From Syntrophomonadaceae bacterium (GTDB lineage: Bacteria; Bacillota_D; Dethiobacteria; DTU022; PWGO01): a DNA stretch of 20,271 nucleotides. Below are positions 1-6,844 of this stretch, piece after piece. The stretch lies in assembly GCA_003554535.1 (NCBI GenBank), contig PWGT01000012.1, forward strand, positions 1 through 20,271, given 5' to 3'. Below the pieces are notes generated by a model. The model saw nothing but the letters and a program-made list of their open reading frames with translations, did no database searches and was not told where the DNA came from. Within the stretch, counting starts at the first letter, position 1; each line of letters opens with the position of its first letter. The translations under genes were made by a program, and so were the position numbers.

Positions 1-42
1 AAGAATTAGCACATTCTAAGTTTTTCTTTACTAATTAATAAA

Positions 43-65
43 AAGTGGGACAAGGGACCTGTCCC
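43..65 (-). terminator. Palindromic terminator-like hairpin, end of the sipW/TasA operon
   Basis: A GGGACA (47-52) / TGTCCC (60-65) stem is seen. On the minus strand it is followed by a T-rich run (ACTTTTTATTAATT). That is the layout of a rho-independent terminator about 120 nt after the stop of the last TasA-like gene. From memory, the GGGACAGGTCCCTTGTCCC type of palindrome recurs in many Clostridia genomes as a dispersed repeat, so this may be a repeat that also works as a terminator. Confidence 0.55.
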
Positions 66-77
66 CGCGTCCCGGGT

Positions 78-158
78 TGGAGCCGGGGTGGCTTACAGGA
101 TGTAAGCCACCGAGACCCTGAGACACGATTGTCGAATGTCGAGGAAACCCCGGCTCCA
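78..158. repeat. Branched inverted repeat (cloverleaf-like, REP-type candidate)
   Basis: The outer arms 78-89 and 147-158 are a perfect 12-bp inverted repeat (core GGAGCCGGGGT / ACCCCGGCTCC). Inside are two smaller hairpins: GGCTTAC 90-96 with GTAAGCC 102-108, and a GACACGA/TCG..TGTC stem at 122-140. Together they form a three-way junction. It is much GC-richer than the surrounding spacer. It could be a REP-like element of the kind mobilised by Y1 tyrosine transposases (RAYT), or a structured 3' UTR. No transposase gene lies in the window, so the assignment is inference. Confidence 0.5.
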
Positions 159-184
159 CCGAAAGCTGAACCGAGCAAGCTCAC

Positions 185-1387
185 TTAATCTTGCGGCACA
201 CCGTAATGTGCTACTCCCCATTCATGGTATGGAGCATAGTTTGATGCCTGAATAGCTTCAAATTCTGGGCTTAATGTGTAACTCGCCCCCTGGTAATTAT
301 CATCCGATTGTTCTCCATCAAAACAAACAAAAGCACCTAACTCTACAGATTTATTCTTTTCTAAAGGTTCCAAGTAGTATATTTTATTATCCTCTATTTT
401 CCACTTACCCTCATCTGCCGCTGCACAAAGTTCAAATGTTATGTTGTCATCTTCTTGGCCATTTTCCCAATGACCTTGGAAATTTATTCTCAAATTAACA
501 TTCTTACTACCAGTATTAGTAGCATGGAATATTAAATATTCGCAGTCTCCAGGGTTCCAATTATTTTGATAATTGGAAGCAAGATCAGTAAATCTTTTAT
601 CCCCGGAGCTCCATTCGGTTTCTGTTTTGGAACCATCAGAAATATCTACCTTGAACCACTCACTATCAGCTGTAGAATGGCCATAAAGAATGCCATCTGC
701 TCCAAAAGCCAGCTGCAAGTTTAAGGCAGCATCCTCATCTGTATATTCTTTGATTTCTTCTGAGTCTAAACAATAAGAAAAGAACATTGTGTCCTGGCTA
801 TGCGTAGTGCTACCGTACAAAACATTATCCTTTACCTCTATGGCAAGATCCCCCAGATTGAACTTATATTTATTGCCGGAGATATCTGCTACTTTCATTT
901 TTTCTTCAAATTTCCCATCTGAATCAAATTTGGCCTTGTAAAGATCATCAGTTCCGTTGAGAATATACCAGTAAGCACCCTTTCCAAATGTAGCTCCAGC
1001 AGCTGTATCATCCAGGCTCCCTTCAGCATCTACTTCACTTTGGGATTCAAAGCAGTAAAAATACAAATCTCCGTCTTCCATGGCATAATAAAGCCTCAGG
1101 TTTTCCCGGTCAAAAGCAAGTGCGTTAGGGAAATACTTGTTGGAATCAGATGTTGCTTCATCAAAAAGCAAATATTCTTTACCGCTAGAAAGATCTATCC
1201 CATAGAGGTTTCCAGTATCTTGCTCCACTCCATAAGCCATGGCCATTCCTGCCTCTATATCCACAGTACCACTGGTGAATTTGGCCTCACCGGCAGTTCC
1301 TGAATCTGTAAACCAGGCCATACTCCCACCAGCTAAAGCAGCAGCAAATGCCACTGTGATTGCTAATATTAATAAATTCCTTTTCAT
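185..1387 (-). CDS. TasA/camelysin-family exported protein with inserted beta-propeller-like domain
   Basis: 400 aa, probably a secreted fibre or matrix protein processed by the adjacent SipW. Residues 1-24 form a SipW-type signal peptide (hydrophobic stretch, then AGGSMA, cut before WFTDSG). Residues 33-47 match the first TasA strand (AKFTSGTVDIEAG). Residues about 48-271 are unlike TasA: repeated strands of the form 'LYGIDLSSGK', 'NLRLYYAMEDGDLYFY' and 'DGILYGHST' suggest a four- or five-blade propeller. The TasA pattern resumes with NPGD (278-281), a long strand pair, YQG (365-367) and FEAIQ (376-380). An AAAGGGGG ribosome binding site lies a few bases before the ATG. The gene is last in the sipW operon, 137 bp after the previous gene. 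The family call is firm; the propeller call rests on sequence texture, and its ligand is unknown. Confidence 0.8.
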   Translation of the reverse strand: MKRNLLILAITVAFAAALAGGSMAWFTDSGTAGEAKFTSGTVDIEAGMAMAYGVEQDTGNLYGIDLSSGKEYLLFDEATSDSNKYFPNALAFDRENLRLYYAMEDGDLYFYCFESQSEVDAEGSLDDTAAGATFGKGAYWYILNGTDDLYKAKFDSDGKFEEKMKVADISGNKYKFNLGDLAIEVKDNVLYGSTTHSQDTMFFSYCLDSEEIKEYTDEDAALNLQLAFGADGILYGHSTADSEWFKVDISDGSKTETEWSSGDKRFTDLASNYQNNWNPGDCEYLIFHATNTGSKNVNLRINFQGHWENGQEDDNITFELCAAADEGKWKIEDNKIYYLEPLEKNKSVELGAFVCFDGEQSDDNYQGASYTLSPEFEAIQASNYAPYHEWGVAHYGVPQD

Positions 1388-1410
1388 ATTTTCCCCCTTT
1401 TTTTAGGATA

Positions 1411-1459
1411 GGATGGCGAGCGCCTGAAAAATGCTTGAGTTATTCACCACTCGCCATCC
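1411..1459 (-). promoter_or_regulatory. Intercistronic hairpin upstream of the propeller-TasA gene
   Basis: GGATGGCGAG (1411-1420) and CTCGCCATCC (1450-1459) form a perfect 10-bp stem around a 30-base loop. On the minus strand it ends a few bases before the Shine-Dalgarno of the 185-1387 gene. No U-run follows, so it is not a normal terminator. It more likely affects mRNA processing or stability, or relative expression of the two substrates. The function is inferred. Confidence 0.45.
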
Positions 1460-1524
1460 GCCCTTGATTCCACCTCTACCCGAACAAAATTAGGCCAACC
1501 ATATAATTAACCAACTTTATTTTA

Positions 1525-2256
1525 TTATTGTTTATCAATTTGCTCGTTGAGCCAACCGTAGTGATTGCTAAATGTTTCTTGAAGATCATCCAGAGCATCT
1601 TCGTGAATCTGGGTGGCATCAACTTTAAAGCCCAGATTTATGGGGCTTGCCACATCCCCCTGATAGTCGTCACAAGCTTCACCCGTAAAACCGAAACCGA
1701 TGGTCAGTTTGTAGGAATAACCAGGCTTGAGTGCTCCCATATGCTCATAGGGCGCGGAACCCATGCCATTGTTATCAATCCATTCCCGAAGGGAAAGCAC
1801 ATCAAACTCGCCCTGACCTGCCAAAGTGTTGAAAAAATCAGGATGCGGTCCAGAACCTTTACCTTCTGTAACAAACTGATCGGCATCCTCCCAATCATTT
1901 CCATCAGCATCCAAAAACTCCATCTTCGCGGAGTCAATGTAGATGCCATCCAGAAGTGCGTCACTTAACTCATCATCTTCTTTTTCAGCCCTCCAGTTTC
2001 CAAACCAGGCCAAGTTTTTGCTACCATCGTTTTCAATAATAATTTCCATCTCATCATATACATCGCCGGGATTCATATTCTCAGCCAACAAGTCTTCAAA
2101 TTCAGTCAAGCCATCACTCACATCAACCGTTAAAGTTCCCGCTGTAAAAGTTGCTTCCCCTGCATCATCCTCACCGGTAAACCAGGCCATAGTTCCACCA
2201 ATAATGGCTGCCCCAAGAGCAATAACTAAAAGGCTAATTAACATTTTACTTTTCAT
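1525..2256 (-). CDS. TasA/camelysin-family SipW-dependent exported protein
   Basis: 243 aa. It has a SipW-type signal peptide (residues 1-24 ending GGTMA, mature start WFTGEDD), with the cleavage region at the same position as in the neighbour at 185-1387. The mature protein follows the TasA plan: first strand EATFTAGTLTVDV (34-46), NPGD (62-65), IIIENDGSKNL (72-82), then DDYQG (196-200) and FKVDATQ (210-216). In Bacillus subtilis such proteins form donor-strand-linked extracellular fibres. The mature chain is very acidic. The start is supported by an AGGGGGAG site before the ATG. It lies between sipW and the propeller-bearing paralogue, so it may be the main fibre subunit. No TapA-like minor subunit is seen nearby. 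Family assignment is confident; fibre formation is inferred. Confidence 0.85.
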   Translation of the reverse strand: MKSKMLISLLVIALGAAIIGGTMAWFTGEDDAGEATFTAGTLTVDVSDGLTEFEDLLAENMNPGDVYDEMEIIIENDGSKNLAWFGNWRAEKEDDELSDALLDGIYIDSAKMEFLDADGNDWEDADQFVTEGKGSGPHPDFFNTLAGQGEFDVLSLREWIDNNGMGSAPYEHMGALKPGYSYKLTIGFGFTGEACDDYQGDVASPINLGFKVDATQIHEDALDDLQETFSNHYGWLNEQIDKQ

Positions 2257-2548
2257 TTAATACTCCCCCTGTTTCTTATTTTTTTGATTACCCAAACTAA
2301 GTTTTCAGTTTTTTCTACCATACAGAAACATTTATATATACTTCTGCAGGGTTATCCTCTATTACTAATGCTAATAATTCTGGGAAGTTTAAATCTTGAA
2401 TTTGCCTCCTCTCCCCCCTTTCTTAAATCCTTAATGTTGTTTTCAACTCACTTTTGAAGCATCACTCCCTCCCCCCCCTCTTTTAAGGGAAATATGGCAA
2501 CTCATAAACGGGAAAAGCATAGCCTAAATCGATACCATATTAGGTTTA
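2257..2548 (-). other. 292-bp spacer with two G-rich SD-like tracts and a possible gene remnant
   Basis: This lies between sipW and the first TasA-like gene. On the minus strand it holds a G8 tract followed by AGGGAG (2466-2478) and a G6 tract followed by AGAGGAGG (2406-2418). Both look like Shine-Dalgarno sites. After the second, an open frame reads IQDLNFPELLALVIEDNPAE and eight more residues to a TAG at 2315-2317, with no ATG, GTG or TTG at a suitable distance. The first precedes an ATG (MLQK, then stop). This fits one or two decayed small genes or a leader. I cannot assign a function. Confidence 0.3.
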
Positions 2549-3169
2549 TTATTTTTCCTCCCTACTGGGCTTCTGTTCTAACGTGTTTGCTCTTTTGAGC
2601 AAATTACGCAGTTCAAAAGATATTAAAGCCAGACTGGGAATAATCAACATTACCACAACCCCCTGTTTTGTTTGAGCAAACCTTGCTATATACCCAGCAT
2701 AAGGAATGAATCGGGTAACTTTACCTATCACTCTTTCTTCCGTTACCGGCAAGGAATCATTTGTGTCATTGGCGTCTCCCCTGGTAATAAAGTGGAGGCC
2801 GTTTTTGTCTTTTTTAATTTTTACAATACGGTGGGTTGTCAATGCCCCCTCTCCGAGGCTTTTATAAGTAATTACATCTCCACGGGTTAAATCTTCAGGG
2901 TTTGCATTTTGGGTTATGACCATACTGCCAGCTTCTATTGTGGGGCTCATGCTGCCCCCCTGGACAATATAGAATTGATGTTCAAGAATCTCCAGGGTAT
3001 CCGCAATATATTTGTTCTGGAGAATAAGAAAAATAATCAGAAGCAAAAAGCAAAGTATTAAAATGTAAAGGAAATTGCCTGCTTCTTTAAAATAATTAGT
3101 AATAACTTTGTTCTTTTCTTTATCACTCGGCATATTATTATTAGTTACAATGTTGGAATTATTAGCCAT
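2549..3169 (-). CDS. sipW: Signal peptidase I, SipW (ER-type, S26B)
   Basis: 206 aa membrane protease that cuts TasA/camelysin-type preproteins. After a polar N-terminus, a membrane segment spans about 33-50. GGSMSPT (71-77) places the catalytic Ser at S73. TTHRIVKI carries His113 where bacterial-type peptidases have Lys, which is the ER/archaeal-type signature of SipW. GDANDTND (131-138) supplies the conserved Asp. A second membrane segment (about 170-186) is followed by a basic tail. It has a GAAAGGGAG site before the ATG. It is first in an operon with two SipW-type substrates (1525-2256 and 185-1387), which strongly supports the assignment. The gene order differs from tapA-sipW-tasA of Bacillus subtilis. 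Confidence 0.92.
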   Translation of the reverse strand: MANNSNIVTNNNMPSDKEKNKVITNYFKEAGNFLYILILCFLLLIIFLILQNKYIADTLEILEHQFYIVQGGSMSPTIEAGSMVITQNANPEDLTRGDVITYKSLGEGALTTHRIVKIKKDKNGLHFITRGDANDTNDSLPVTEERVIGKVTRFIPYAGYIARFAQTKQGVVVMLIIPSLALISFELRNLLKRANTLEQKPSREEK

Positions 3170-3613
3170 ATGTTTTCTCCCTTTCCTGTTTTTAAGTTAA
3201 AGGTGTTTGCATCACATTAATTAAAGGCATTTTTTAACTCCAAAACCCCAAAATATTCTTTTCCATGCATTCAATCCAGCAAGTAGTTATTATATTTGAT
3301 GTCCATGGAAATTGCTGTCATTTATTGAAGAAAGCAAATAGTAAAATAACAACAATCCTTGCCAAATATTATTTTGCAAGGATTGTCCAGGGAAAAATGT
3401 AAAAAAAGTAATTTTCAGTGTAGAGAATGAAAGTTTAACAAAGTAAATTTTTGAAGTATTAATGCATTAAAACACTAACCAAGGAGAAGTTTTTTGCCAT
3501 TTGACTTACGCACTATAATAATACAGCAATAAAAAAACAAAAATTTTCCTGAGGATTATTATAAAAGAAGTTTTAGATAAGTTAAGAATGAGTTTATGTA
3601 TCTCAACTTTTGT
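3170..3613. other. 444-bp intergenic region between sipW and the M42 cluster
   Basis: No convincing gene is seen. It holds the hairpin at 3352-3386, a perfect 12-bp palindrome TTAATGCATTAA at 3459-3470, and a TATAAT on the minus strand at 3289-3294 without a well-spaced -35. The sipW promoter is expected here because the operon starts at 3169. The right half would be the 3' UTR of the last M42 gene. Confidence 0.5.
3352..3386 (-). terminator. Candidate terminator of the cimA-M42 operon
   Basis: ACAATCCTTGC (3352-3362) and GCAAGGATTGT (3376-3386) form a perfect 11-bp stem with a 13-base loop. On the minus strand the stem is followed by TGTTATTTTAC, a moderately U-rich tail. On the plus strand no T-run follows, so the minus direction is favoured. 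It lies about 230 bp past the stop of the M42 gene at 3614, which is far for a simple terminator. It could instead be an operator or leader structure for sipW. Confidence 0.45.
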
Positions 3614-4609
3614 CTAATTCCATGTAGGAGAAAGACAAACTTTTTCCATTAAATTGACAGTATTGTCCAGATCATTGCTGTCAATCATTTCTGAAGGTGT
3701 ATGTACATAACGACAGGGTATTGAAACCACTCCCGAAGGAACACCTTCTCTGCTGATATGGATTGCTCCGGCATCAGTCCCTCCTCTTTCCAGGACCTCC
3801 AGTTGATACTCGATGCCATTTTGAGAAGCTATTTCAATTAAATTTTGGCGCACCTGGGGATGGCTGATAACAGAAGAATCCATAACCTTGATAGCAGGAC
3901 CTTTACCCAAAGAAACGTCCATGCGGGGGGCTTCAGGCATATCGCCTACCCTGGTTACATCTACTGCTATGGCATATTGAGGGGAAAGAGCGTAAGCAGC
4001 GCTGCGGGCTCCCCTTAAGCCTACTTCCTCCTGGATGGTAAAAACAAAGGAAATCTCCTGGGGCAACTTGCTACCATACAACCGTTTTATCAGTTCAATC
4101 AGCACAGCACAACCGGCTCGATTATCCATGGCCTTACTCATGAGGCGCTGCCCTTGCTCCAAAAACGGCTGATGGGGAACTGCTACATCCCCAATATTCA
4201 CTCGTTTGATGGCGTCATCTTTGTTGATCGCTCCAATATCCATGTAAAGCTTGGACCATTCCAACTCTTTAAAGCTTTTGATCTTCTCATGATAAATAGT
4301 GCCTACCGTACCATTTTCAAATACAAAACGCTGTCCAACTAGCTGGGAAAAAGCTACCCCTCCTACATTTGAGATACGTAAAAAACCATTATCATCAACA
4401 TGAGTTACCACCAGGCCAATCTCATCCATATGAGCAGCCAGCATAAGGTGAGGAGCTTTGCCTTTGCGTAAAGCCACCAGATTGCCCAGTTTATCTGTAT
4501 ATGCTTCATCTACGTAATCTTTAATCTCTTCATAAATAACTTTACGGATCTCATTTTCTAGGCCAGAGGGGCCGTAAGTTTCGGTTATTTTTTTCATCAG
4601 TTCTTTCAT
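3614..4609 (-). CDS. M42 family metallopeptidase (third of three)
   Basis: 331 aa cytosolic di-metal aminopeptidase of the FrvX/YsdC/TET type; members usually form dodecameric tetrahedra that trim peptides. All expected metal and catalytic residues are visible: H60 and D62 (AAHMDEIG), D162 (MDNRAG), the E194/E195 pair (QEEVG), D217 (VDVT) and H303 (YVHTPSE). GGTDAGAIH (276-284) is also typical. Length is normal. A GGAG lies about 12 nt before the ATG, a longer spacing than usual. The gene follows two other M42 genes, separated from the nearest by 82 bp, so it may be co-transcribed or have a weak promoter of its own. Substrate preference cannot be read from sequence. Confidence 0.92.
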   Translation of the reverse strand: MKELMKKITETYGPSGLENEIRKVIYEEIKDYVDEAYTDKLGNLVALRKGKAPHLMLAAHMDEIGLVVTHVDDNGFLRISNVGGVAFSQLVGQRFVFENGTVGTIYHEKIKSFKELEWSKLYMDIGAINKDDAIKRVNIGDVAVPHQPFLEQGQRLMSKAMDNRAGCAVLIELIKRLYGSKLPQEISFVFTIQEEVGLRGARSAAYALSPQYAIAVDVTRVGDMPEAPRMDVSLGKGPAIKVMDSSVISHPQVRQNLIEIASQNGIEYQLEVLERGGTDAGAIHISREGVPSGVVSIPCRYVHTPSEMIDSNDLDNTVNLMEKVCLSPTWN

Positions 4610-4691
4610 GGAAAGAATTTGCTCCTTTCTTAATTGAAATAAAATAATATTAATAAATAGTCCTCTATAGTATATTGGAATAAACCTAGAA

Positions 4692-5711
4692 CTAACCGGA
4701 ATTGTTTTCTAAAAAGGCCTGGACAAGTTTTAACGTGTGGTAGTAATCGCTTTGCTGTAAAATAGAAAACGGCGAATGAATATAGCGACATGGCACCGAA
4801 ATAACTGCAGTTCGGGTTCCTTCTCCGGCCAAAGCTATTGCGCCCCCATCAGTGAAACCACCGGTAAACCGGCGAAACTGGTAAGGGATATTTTCTCTTT
4901 CAGCTAAGTTCACCAGATTAGTAAGCAGTTCCCTATCTGCTATCACTGACTGGTCCATTACTGTTAAGGCGGGGCCACAACCAAGGGTAGTAGCATGTTC
5001 GTGATCTTTGGCTTCGGGAACATCAGATGCCGCAGTCCCTTCCAAAACTATGGCAATATCGGGTTGAAGAGTATAAGCTGCTGTTCTGGCGCCCCGGAAA
5101 CCTACCTCTTCTTGCACCGTAAAAGCAGCGGTGAAAGAAGGCATGTTTTTTTGCTTCAACAATTCCAGAAGGATTGAACAGCCTACCCGGTCATCAAAAG
5201 CTTTCCCCATATAACAATCTTCTCCTACGGAAGTGAATGAAGATTTAAAAGAAACATAGTCTCCGATTTTTACTAATTTCTCTGCATCCTCTTTGCTCTT
5301 GGCCCCAATATCAATGAATAAATTTTTTACTTCATATGGTTTCTGGCGTTCTTCTTTTCTTTGCAAATGAACAGCCTTGGAACCGATAACACCTGGTACG
5401 CGTTCTTTTCCAACTAGCACCGATTTAGCAACCAAAACACGGTCATCAAGCCCCCCTACTTTTTTAAAACGCAAATGACCGCTTTTTTCTATGGAGCTTA
5501 TCATGAAACCTACTTCATCCATATGAGCTGCCAGCATTATATGAGGAGCATTTTTCCGGCTGGATTTGCCCCTTTTCTGCACCAGCAAATTACCCATAGT
5601 ATCATTTTCTACCTTTACCCCCTTCCGGGGCAAGCATTCCCGGATATACTTACGCACTTCCCTTTCGTCACCAGATACACCGGGAATGGGAGATAACTCT
5701 TCCAAATACAT
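4692..5711 (-). CDS. M42 family metallopeptidase (second of three)
   Basis: 339 aa. It has the same fold and residue set as its neighbours: H63/D65 (AAHMDEVG), D173 (FDDRVG), E201/E202 (QEEVGFRGA), H312 (RYIHSP) and GGFTDGGAIA (284-293). The fourth metal-ligand position is Glu (E224, VLEGT) instead of the Asp of the two flanking copies, a variation known in M42 that may go with different metal or substrate choice. The ATG is preceded by GGTGAGG. The gene lies 28 bp after the stop of the first M42 gene, clearly in one operon. The three proteins are diverged paralogues, not recent duplicates. Confidence 0.92.
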   Translation of the reverse strand: MYLEELSPIPGVSGDEREVRKYIRECLPRKGVKVENDTMGNLLVQKRGKSSRKNAPHIMLAAHMDEVGFMISSIEKSGHLRFKKVGGLDDRVLVAKSVLVGKERVPGVIGSKAVHLQRKEERQKPYEVKNLFIDIGAKSKEDAEKLVKIGDYVSFKSSFTSVGEDCYMGKAFDDRVGCSILLELLKQKNMPSFTAAFTVQEEVGFRGARTAAYTLQPDIAIVLEGTAASDVPEAKDHEHATTLGCGPALTVMDQSVIADRELLTNLVNLAERENIPYQFRRFTGGFTDGGAIALAGEGTRTAVISVPCRYIHSPFSILQQSDYYHTLKLVQAFLENNSG

Positions 5712-5739
5712 TTATGCCTCACCCTCTCCTTCTCCAGCT

Positions 5740-6804
5740 TTAATCATAATCTTTAACTTCCTGGAGAAATTCGTGGTTAATATCAGCAATAAAATATGCT
5801 AACAATTGCCCGGCTAAGTTCAAATCTTCTGTGTGAATGACTTCTACAGAAGTATGCATATACCGGACTGGAATGGAAACAAGAGCACAGGGAACTCCTT
5901 CCCTGGTAACCTGAATTGCACGTGCATCAGTAGGAGTAACCCCGGGTTCTGCTTCGATGTCATACGAAATCCGATGCTGTTTGGCCACCTCTTTTAATTT
6001 ATCGCCCAATACTGGATGAATATTGGGGCCCACAGAAATGGCCGGGCCTTTGCCCAATTCTGAAGAGTCCTCTTCTGTAACCCCGGGCATGTTGCCATGG
6101 CAAACATCAACAGCCACACCAATATCAGGCATAATAGAGTATGTGGAAGTAATAGCTCCCCGGGTTCCAACTTCCTCTTGAACAGTGCCTACAAAATAAA
6201 CATCGAAATCATGGACCATACGTTGCAATTGCCGGGCTGTTTGAATTAAGCAGGCAATACCGGCACGGTCATCAAGTGCTTTACCGGTAACACAGGCTGA
6301 GTTTTTCATTTCCATAAAATCACGATGGATGGAAACAGTATCCCCAACCCTAACCAACTCCTCTGCCTTCTCTTTCGACAAAGCCACATCTATATGCATA
6401 TCCTCGATTCGCAATTCTTTGCCGGCTTCCTCCTGGCTTACCAGGTGAGGGGATTTAGGACCAATCACACCGGGCAAATCCCGGCGTCCATGCACCATAA
6501 CAGCTTGACCCCAAAGCGTTCGCGGGTCAAATCCCCCAATAGTGCTAAACCGGATAAATCCATTTTCATTTACTTCAGTAACTATTAGGCCTATTTCATC
6601 CAAATGGGCAGCCAAAAAGATAGAAGGCCTCCGGCGAGAACGGAGGGCTCCCTTTTTATAGGCCACCAAGTTTCCCAAATTGTCTCTTTTTATTTTATCT
6701 ACATAAGGCTGAAAATGACTGGCAGCCAATTCCGCAGCCTCATTTTCATGACCGGCAACTCCACGAGCCTCTGATAGTTTTTGTAAGACATCTTTGATTT
6801 CCAT
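5740..6804 (-). CDS. M42 family metallopeptidase (first of three)
   Basis: 354 aa from the ATG at 6804. I prefer this start because GGGGAGG lies 8 nt upstream, while an in-frame ATG at 6837 has only a weak site and adds 11 non-conserved residues. Numbered from 6804, the metal and catalytic residues are H67/D69 (AAHLDEIG), D178 (LDDRAG), E210/E211 (QEEVGTRGA), D233 (VDVCHG) and H317 (RYMHTSVE). Slightly longer than the other two copies, it carries a basic patch (LRSRRRP, 54-60) before the first metal ligand. The stop of the upstream MetE-like gene is 40 bp from this start, which indicates co-transcription. Confidence 0.92.
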   Translation of the reverse strand: MEIKDVLQKLSEARGVAGHENEAAELAASHFQPYVDKIKRDNLGNLVAYKKGALRSRRRPSIFLAAHLDEIGLIVTEVNENGFIRFSTIGGFDPRTLWGQAVMVHGRRDLPGVIGPKSPHLVSQEEAGKELRIEDMHIDVALSKEKAEELVRVGDTVSIHRDFMEMKNSACVTGKALDDRAGIACLIQTARQLQRMVHDFDVYFVGTVQEEVGTRGAITSTYSIMPDIGVAVDVCHGNMPGVTEEDSSELGKGPAISVGPNIHPVLGDKLKEVAKQHRISYDIEAEPGVTPTDARAIQVTREGVPCALVSIPVRYMHTSVEVIHTEDLNLAGQLLAYFIADINHEFLQEVKDYD

Positions 6805-6844
6805 AAATTTAACCTCCCCGGAAAAGGCATTTTCCATACACTTC

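Noticed and set aside
3289..3321. Minus-strand ATGACA ... TATAAT as the sipW promoter
   Set aside because: The spacer is 21 bp and the -35 is imperfect. The sipW promoter must lie nearby, but I cannot fix it.
3501..3519. TTGACT followed by TATAAT on the plus strand, promoter-like
   Set aside because: The spacer is only 7 bp instead of about 17, and no plus-strand gene follows.
3494..3532. Short plus-strand frame after AAGGAG (TTG start, 12 residues)
   Set aside because: Too short, no promoter or conservation evidence, and it lies antisense to the 3' UTR of the M42 operon.
6805..6837. Upstream in-frame ATG at 6837 as the start of the first M42 gene
   Set aside because: Only a weak ribosome binding site, and the added 11 residues contain the good GGGGAGG site of the ATG at 6804.
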